A stretch of 64,000 nt of DNA from a bacterium (GTDB lineage Bacteria; Electryoneota; RPQS01), in contig JABWCQ010000005.1 of NCBI GenBank assembly GCA_013360195.1, forward strand, positions 62,001-126,000, written 5' to 3'. Positions 59,725 through 64,000 of the stretch are shown in pieces. Every line of letters starts with the position of its first letter. The stretch's first letter is position 1. The notes beneath the pieces were generated by a model. It did no database searches and was not told the origin of the DNA. It worked only from the letters and a program-made list of their open reading frames with translations. Both the position numbers and the translations under genes were made by a program.

Positions 59725-60651
59725 TTATTTCTTTTCAGCTTCCTTGTCGTAATTGGCCCAGTTATAGACCAGTCCGACACTCAACGCCTGCTTCAGTCGG
59801 CCACCGAGGTCAATTTCCTTGTCATACAAGAGTTGCCAGGCCAATCCGACGTTGATCAGTGAAGACACTTTGACTCTGAGGATGTTGTCCCAGTTGAGGT
59901 CGGCGGTTTTCCAATAATCGTTGACAGCTTCATCAGATTTTGAATTGAATAACGCTTGGAAGACGGTTAGTTTTGAGTCGAAACTGTACTTGCTGGTGGC
60001 TGAACCAAGTTTCAAGTCAGTGACCCATTCGACACCGCCGTCCATGGTAGATTCGGACTTTGTACCCGGAGACGTATCGGTGGAATCAGAAAAGTCATCA
60101 TAGCGAGTGAATCGCTGACGCAAACCAAGGCCCAGCCGCGACGTCAAGAGTGTCTTGTCGGGAATGTTTACAATGGTACGCGCGAGACCAGAGGATTCGG
60201 TCAATTCAAGCGGATTTACGTAGCGCGTGTTGTACGGACTTGACGCATCGAGAAACTGCGATTCGACCGTCAACGCGAAATAGGGATCTGCGAACCAGCC
60301 TTTTGTCAGGCGCAGGATTGCGTCGCCGCGAATTTTGTCTTCAGACTTCGTGGGCTTCTGCCAGTCCTTGGATTCCTTGTCTTGAATATGCGTTTGACCG
60401 AATGAAAGTTTCCAATCGTACTGATTGTACCAATTGCGTGTGATTTGACGCTTCGTGGTGCTGTTATAAAAAGCAATCCAATTGATGGATCCTGCTTCGC
60501 CGCCGGTCCAATTGTCGGAATAGGCGGATTGTGTGGTAAGGATTCCGGTTGAGAATTCGGCTTTCCACGGGGTCGGTTCAGGCTGCTCCGCGGCAATCGC
60601 GGCAGCGGTAAGAACGAAGAGGGCGAGAAAAATTTTAGTCAGATTGTTCAT
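59725..60651 (-). CDS. DUF3078 outer-membrane protein
   Basis: The 308-residue product has a signal peptide (IFLALFVLTAAAIAAE) and the DUF3078 pattern (SAYSDNWTGGEAGSINWIAF, RNWYNQYDWKLSFGQTHIQD, KSEDKIRGDAILRLTKGW) followed by beta-strands ending in aromatic residues, so an outer-membrane barrel is likely. The family is typical of Bacteroidota and relatives. It is eight bases after mscL and probably cotranscribed with it. Confidence 0.88.
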   Translation of the reverse strand: MNNLTKIFLALFVLTAAAIAAEQPEPTPWKAEFSTGILTTQSAYSDNWTGGEAGSINWIAFYNSTTKRQITRNWYNQYDWKLSFGQTHIQDKESKDWQKPTKSEDKIRGDAILRLTKGWFADPYFALTVESQFLDASSPYNTRYVNPLELTESSGLARTIVNIPDKTLLTSRLGLGLRQRFTRYDDFSDSTDTSPGTKSESTMDGGVEWVTDLKLGSATSKYSFDSKLTVFQALFNSKSDEAVNDYWKTADLNWDNILRVKVSSLINVGLAWQLLYDKEIDLGGRLKQALSVGLVYNWANYDKEAEKK

Positions 60652-60659
60652 CGTATATC

Positions 60660-61088
60660 TTATTTCTTTTTCAACAGGTCACGGATCTCTTCAAGCAGGA
60701 CTTCGGATTTCGGAGGAGCCGGTGGTGCAGCGGGAGCGGCCTCCTGTTTGCGGCGCGCGGCATTTGCCGCTTTGACGACAAGGAAAATCGCAAAGGCCGT
60801 AATCAAGAATGTAATGATGGTGTTGAACCAGATGCCCCATGCCATCACAACAGCGCCGGCGCCTTTTGCGGCTTCAAAGGAATTGTACGGACCGGCGGGA
60901 GTACCATCTTTCAGAACAAGAAAGATATTGGAGAAGTCAACATTTCCAAGAACAAGACCAAGCGGCGGCATTAGAATCCCATCGACGAGCTTACCGACAA
61001 TGGGTCCAAAGGCCGCGCCCATGATAATACCGACAGCCATGTCGAGCACATTCCCGCGCATGATGAACTCTTTGAATTCCTTAACCAT
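60660..61088 (-). CDS. mscL: Large-conductance mechanosensitive channel
   Basis: MscL opens under membrane tension and releases solutes on osmotic downshock. The 142-residue product has FKEFIMRGNVLDMAVGIIMG, AAFGPIVGKLVDGILMPPLG, the second helix (WFNTIITFLITAFAIFLVVK) and a charged C-terminal bundle (EVLLEEIRDLLKKK) after an Ala/Pro linker. Length and motifs are standard. Confidence 0.96.
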   Translation of the reverse strand: MVKEFKEFIMRGNVLDMAVGIIMGAAFGPIVGKLVDGILMPPLGLVLGNVDFSNIFLVLKDGTPAGPYNSFEAAKGAGAVVMAWGIWFNTIITFLITAFAIFLVVKAANAARRKQEAAPAAPPAPPKSEVLLEEIRDLLKKK

Positions 61089-61122
61089 TCGATACTCCTT
61101 TGTGGGTTAGAAAAGCATCAAT

Positions 61123-61151
61123 AATATAGTACTATCCTCAAACTATATCAA
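61123..61151 (-). promoter_or_regulatory. Promoter of mscL-DUF3078
   Basis: Minus-strand TTGATA (61151-61146) and TATATT (61128-61123) are 17 bases apart, about 35 bases before the mscL start. A small hairpin (CGCAG-TTTGA-CTGCG, minus strand) overlaps the -35 region and could also end the upstream gene. Confidence 0.75.
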
Positions 61152-61219
61152 ACGCAGTCAAACTGCGGTGTTCAACGCTGCGCAATCATCAGCAATTGCA
61201 GTCATTCAATACAGGCGGA

Positions 61220-62314
61220 TTACATGCCTGCTTGAACCTGTTCAGCAAGCCAGATAACGCTGTCGAGCAAATCCTGTTCGTGACCCTTACCATGAACCAA
61301 TGCGTGGACATATCCGTCCGCGCCCACGACGAAAACGCAGGGCTTCTTGGGTGAATCAAGTCGCAAATCCAGCGCATCAGCACTCTGAATGAAATTGACA
61401 TTCCAGCGAGTGCCGTTGCGGTCAGTTTCGGAGATCAACGAACTTGCATCAGCCTGATTACCTCCGAGATGGACAGCATAAACCGGCCATTTGATTTTTT
61501 CTTCATTGATGGCCTTGTTCATTTCGGCAAGAGTGTGATTGATACATATCTCGGAGCCCATCGACCAATAGACCAGCAGAGAGACTTTGCCGCGCAGGTC
61601 ATCGGGCTTTACCTTCTTCTCAGGTGCGCCGATCGTGCCCAACTCAACGTCCAGCGGACTCTCGGGCACGAGATTATTGATCAGAGCGAAATAGGCTTGA
61701 GCATCACGCTGCCCCAGACAAATATCCAGCAATCTTGAACGCATGTGTTCGTCCTGCGGGTCACAGACCAGACCGGACTCATAGGCCTCGCGCGCAGACT
61801 TCAAGTCGTTTCTTTCGTCATAAAGCATTCCCAAAAAGCTGTAGCCTTCGGGTCGGGACGGATTCAATTGTATCGCCTGTTCAACGCGCTCTTCAACAAT
61901 ATTAAGATCGGGAGTCTCTTTGTGCCACTCGGCAGCCATATGACAGAGCCGGAGCCAGAAATTATCGGGCTCACGCTCGATCCAGGATTCGATTTCACTT
62001 TCCTCCAACGTGAAGTTCGTCGCGCGTGCATACAGATAGAATGTGGCCGATGTGTTCAGCCTTTCGTACCGAGTGCGAAAATAAGCTCGTGAGTCCGGAA
62101 GCAATTTGCCGATTGCCTTTTGCACTTCGCGTCCTGCAGGCACATCATCAGGGAATTGTTCGAGCAGCGCAATTCCGCGTTCAATGCGAGCCGCGGAATC
62201 GAGTGCGGCGAGGTTTGCTTCCTGTACGGCAATCTCTCCGAGTGAACGCGAGACCGGTGCAGGGCCAATCGCCCACGCGGGCAGTGCTGCAAGGAGCATG
62301 AAAAGCAGGGCCAT
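61220..62314 (-). CDS. Secreted TPR/thioredoxin-fold protein
   Basis: The 364-residue product has a signal peptide (ALLFMLLAALPAWA), a helical repeat region with a recognisable TPR (NPSRPEGYSFLGMLYDERND, LKSAREAYESGLVCDPQDE), and a C-terminal thioredoxin-like domain (LRGKVSLLVYWSMGSEICIN, KKPCVFVVGADGYVHALVHG). The usual CxxC is absent (SMGSEICIN), so thiol-disulfide activity is doubtful. GAGG lies five bases before the ATG. It is likely periplasmic; the function is unknown. Confidence 0.82.
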   Translation of the reverse strand: MALLFMLLAALPAWAIGPAPVSRSLGEIAVQEANLAALDSAARIERGIALLEQFPDDVPAGREVQKAIGKLLPDSRAYFRTRYERLNTSATFYLYARATNFTLEESEIESWIEREPDNFWLRLCHMAAEWHKETPDLNIVEERVEQAIQLNPSRPEGYSFLGMLYDERNDLKSAREAYESGLVCDPQDEHMRSRLLDICLGQRDAQAYFALINNLVPESPLDVELGTIGAPEKKVKPDDLRGKVSLLVYWSMGSEICINHTLAEMNKAINEEKIKWPVYAVHLGGNQADASSLISETDRNGTRWNVNFIQSADALDLRLDSPKKPCVFVVGADGYVHALVHGKGHEQDLLDSVIWLAEQVQAGM

Positions 62315-62328
62315 TATTTCCTCAGAAC

Positions 62329-62358
62329 AATATAAGTGAGTTTATCACAAGAAAACAA
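62329..62358 (-). promoter_or_regulatory. Possible promoter of the TPR/thioredoxin-fold gene
   Basis: Minus-strand TTGTTT (62358-62353) and TATATT (62334-62329) have an 18-base spacer. The -35 match is weak. Confidence 0.4.
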
Positions 62359-62373
62359 GCACAGAGATAATGA

Positions 62374-62395
62374 AGCCCGCTACCTTGAGCGGGCT
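62374..62395 (-). terminator. Terminator after the histone-tail/zinc-ribbon gene
   Basis: Hairpin AGCCCGCT-ACCTTG-AGCGGGCT (plus-strand view) directly follows the stop of the minus-strand gene, with a short T-rich run after it. Confidence 0.75.
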
Positions 62396-62403
62396 CCTAA
62401 ATC

Positions 62404-63291
62404 TTAGTAGTCGTCGTCACCACCACCGTCGTCAGGACCGCCGTATCCTGAATAGTCTTCATCCTTCTTGCGCTGCGCGACGCGCTTTTTCAGGCAATTA
62501 AAGCAGACCTTCTCGATGGACAGCCAGCCAAATTGCTGACCACAATCGGCGCACGTCAGCATTCTGGGAGCAAGTCTTTTTGGCCGTGGCGGGAGCTGTG
62601 CAGGCGGAGCAGGCGGAGGTCCCGCCAGTTCGGGATCGAGAATCAGCGCGCTTGAAAACGGATCGAGATCATCAAGAATCTCGACGTCATCAACTTCTTC
62701 GACTTCCTCCATGTCCTCTTCGAGGAACTCTTCCGTGGCGCTGCGCCGGCGGCCGCGCACACCTTTCTTTCCGCTCTCTTTCTTCTTACCGCGAGCAGGC
62801 CGGACCTCGTCATCATCATCTTCTTCATCGTCATCGAAGTCGTCATCATCTTCTTCGAGATCATCGTCATCAGATTCCACGACAGGTTTCTTTCGTCCTC
62901 GTCCAGCCGGTTTCTCGTCCAGCTCGATATCATCATCACTTTCATCGCCGAGCGGATTCTTTGGTTTGCGTCCACGCTTAGCCGGCTTCTTTTCTTCGAT
63001 CTCAGACGGTGAAGCAGGCTTGGCGACTTTCACCTTAGCGGCAGACACTTGTTCAACAACAACGGGCTTGATGTCATCTAAAGTGGCATCAGCTGCAACC
63101 GGTGGTGCTGTCTTTTTGCTTTTCGCGGCTTTATTCAATGGTGCGGTAGTTTTTTTTGCTGCAGAAGAGGCGGATGGTGACTTGGCCGGTTTGGCTCGCA
63201 CAGCAGCCTTACTGTCCGGTGTGGACTTCACAGCGGCAGTTTTCTTGCTCTTTACCGGTTTCGAGGGGGGTGTTTTTGCCCGCGTGGCCAT
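62404..63291 (-). CDS. Low-complexity protein: histone-H1-like tail, acidic tract, zinc ribbon
   Basis: The 295-residue product is mostly disordered. Residues 1-110 are rich in Lys, Ala, Pro, Ser with KKTA and AKS repeats like histone H1 tails; then come AT-hook-like basic clusters (KRGRKPKNP, AGRGRKKP, VRGRRRS) alternating with long Asp/Glu runs (DDDLEEDDDDFDDD). A proline-rich linker leads to a C-terminal zinc-ribbon-like CADC-x15-CFNC and a glycine/aspartate tail. I recognise no named family. The base-triplet bias in the acidic run makes a long antisense frame of serines, which is a shadow. A role in nucleoid organisation or binding to RNA or transcription partners is possible. The start ATG 63291 is the first in the frame. 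Confidence 0.78.
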   Translation of the reverse strand: MATRAKTPPSKPVKSKKTAAVKSTPDSKAAVRAKPAKSPSASSAAKKTTAPLNKAAKSKKTAPPVAADATLDDIKPVVVEQVSAAKVKVAKPASPSEIEEKKPAKRGRKPKNPLGDESDDDIELDEKPAGRGRKKPVVESDDDDLEEDDDDFDDDEEDDDDEVRPARGKKKESGKKGVRGRRRSATEEFLEEDMEEVEEVDDVEILDDLDPFSSALILDPELAGPPPAPPAQLPPRPKRLAPRMLTCADCGQQFGWLSIEKVCFNCLKKRVAQRKKDEDYSGYGGPDDGGGDDDY

Positions 63292-63419
63292 GGTCAGCTT
63301 GCCTCGTTTGTCGAAGTGGAAGGCACGAATTGGGGAATGTTAGTCCAAAAACCCCAATGCACCTTGTGAGGTTCCCGGCAGGACTGGAGCAAATTGAGTC
63401 CTCCTGCCAAAGGCGATGC

Positions 63420-63448
63420 AATATAGGTGACCAATAAACCGCAGTCAA
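63420..63448 (-). promoter_or_regulatory. Promoter of the histone-tail/zinc-ribbon gene
   Basis: Minus-strand TTGACT (63448-63443) and TATATT (63425-63420) have a 17-base spacer. The leader is about 120 bases, in the 327-base gap 63292-63618; an AT-rich partly symmetrical stretch around 63493-63520 may serve the rightward gene. Confidence 0.7.
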
Positions 63449-63618
63449 TAGTCAAGCCTCGGGCTTTTCTTGGTTTAGGATATGAGATTTTTGTTGTAAC
63501 ATATTGTTATATATACAACTATGGGAAAAGTGGTTCTTCTCAAGTGCCTGATGAAGAGGCACTGTCGTGGAATTTAGCCCACAGGTGCTGGCACCCTCCT
63601 TGCTTCAGCAGAGTCGAA

Positions 63619-64000
63619 ATGGGCACACCCGGCGATTCGTCCCCTGGCAGTTCGGCACTTCTGCCGACTGATATAAGCGTGACGTCCGGACCTTCATGGG
63701 GGTCGGGCGGGCGGATCTTGTGGCTATCCAACGAATGGGAAAAGCCGCATCCGCTGCCTGAGAGTTTGCGCGGTCTGGGAATGGAAGTAAAGTGCGTTCA
63801 CAGTAGTCTTGTGGCGCTCGGGCTGGTATCCGACTTCAATGCGGACGTGTTCTGGCTTGAGAGTTCGGACGGCGAGCTTTCCCTGGAAGAGATCCTCGAT
63901 GCCCTGCGGGGGCCGCGGCGAATCAATCCACTTGGAGTGGTTATCTCACCAGGCTGGTCGAGCGCATTGCCGGGAAACGAGCTTGGCCCTTCGGACGAAA
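63619..64000 (+). CDS. Unidentified protein, possible degenerate receiver domain (partial, 3' end outside window)
   Basis: A frame opens at ATG 63619 and runs past the right edge (127 codons seen). After a Ser/Pro/Gly-rich start it reads GGRILWLSNEWEKPHPLPES, LRGLGMEVKCVHSSLVAL and VSDFNADVFWLESSDGELSL, which looks like a degenerate response-regulator-type fold (beta strand, helix, then VFWLESS in place of the usual phospho-Asp loop). No phosphorylatable Asp pair is clear. The domain identity is uncertain, and a longer protein is expected beyond the window. Confidence 0.5.
   Translation, partial: MGTPGDSSPGSSALLPTDISVTSGPSWGSGGRILWLSNEWEKPHPLPESLRGLGMEVKCVHSSLVALGLVSDFNADVFWLESSDGELSLEEILDALRGPRRINPLGVVISPGWSSALPGNELGPSDE

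Noticed and set aside
62711-63343. Plus-strand poly-serine open frame
   Set aside because: Complement of the Asp/Glu-rich tract of the minus-strand low-complexity gene (GAT/GAC read as ATC/TCA-type codons on the other strand); not a gene.
1-64000. CRISPR arrays, tRNA/rRNA genes, complete insertion sequences or prophage
   Set aside because: No regularly spaced repeats, no tRNA-like cloverleaf noticed by eye, no transposase or phage structural genes; a tRNA search program would be needed to exclude tRNAs fully.

Overview
The window (64 kb, high-GC coding DNA, about 56 protein genes on both strands, no rRNA, tRNA or CRISPR array seen) looks like a chromosome segment of a Gram-negative bacterium of the FCB/Fibrobacteres-Chlorobi-Bacteroidetes-type assemblage, most likely an uncultured candidate-phylum member (Zixibacteria/KSB1/Electryoneota-like are possibilities; I cannot place it more finely). 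The evidence is a type IX secretion pair (porU, porV), six further secreted proteins with the C-terminal 'PNPFN ... YDVxGR ... SGVYF ... K' sorting domain, DUF3078 and DUF5916 outer-membrane proteins, and lipoproteins with lipoboxes. Unlike true Bacteroidota, promoters are E. coli-like (TTGACA-N17-TATAAT type) and many genes have strong GGAGG ribosome sites, so I favour a non-Bacteroidota branch.

Layout. 1-2.3 kb: tatC (cut by the window edge), a queuosine-precursor transporter and divergent queG. 2.5-6.9 kb: two tandem copies of a two-gene unit (18-cysteine secreted protein plus right-handed beta-helix protein with a sorting domain). 7-8.5 kb: NtrC-type regulator. 8.8-22.7 kb: a long rightward gene row with dapA, dapB, a hairpin-flanked DUF559 nuclease cassette, a secreted protein, a lipoprotein, aspartate kinase, a SpoIID-like protein, an EamA permease, prfB with a programmed frameshift, a subtilase, alr, a GNAT acetyltransferase and an SDR. 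22.8-29.7 kb: DUF5916 protein, lysS, a LolC/E-like permease, a GT-C glycosyltransferase and an Rrf2 regulator. 29.8-32 kb: a second Rrf2 regulator, copper nitrite reductase and a redoxin. 32-40 kb (leftward): porU, porV, a fibronectin-like lipoprotein and an SLBB protein behind a strong promoter and a long structured leader. 40.3-50.4 kb: pgi, an AT-rich ATPase/PIN-like pair, a lipoprotein, a glutathione peroxidase, a membrane protein, a beta-barrel, a 5'-nucleotidase and a lamin-tail secreted protein. 50.4-55.3 kb (leftward): ArsR/SRPBCC pair, rpsU, cvpA, mutS2. 55.5-57.4 kb: nrfA and nrfH. 57.5-59.7 kb: a third copy of the cysteine-rich/beta-helix unit. 59.7-63.3 kb (leftward): mscL, DUF3078, a TPR/thioredoxin-fold protein and a histone-tail/zinc-ribbon protein. 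The right edge cuts a rightward gene.

How the parts connect. The porU/porV pair would process and anchor the sorting-domain proteins made elsewhere in the window. NirK, NrfAH and the two Rrf2 regulators suggest nitrite/nitric-oxide metabolism or detoxification. DapA, DapB and aspartate kinase share the lysine/diaminopimelate pathway, and alr supplies D-alanine for the same wall polymer. The most interesting candidate for an undescribed system is the three-copy cysteine-rich/beta-helix unit: each copy has its own promoter and translational coupling or tight spacing, and the two tandem copies have near-identical ends but diverged middles. Next are the DUF559 cassette with hairpin inverted-repeat ends, the ATPase/PIN-like pair and the large inverted repeat in the porU leader.
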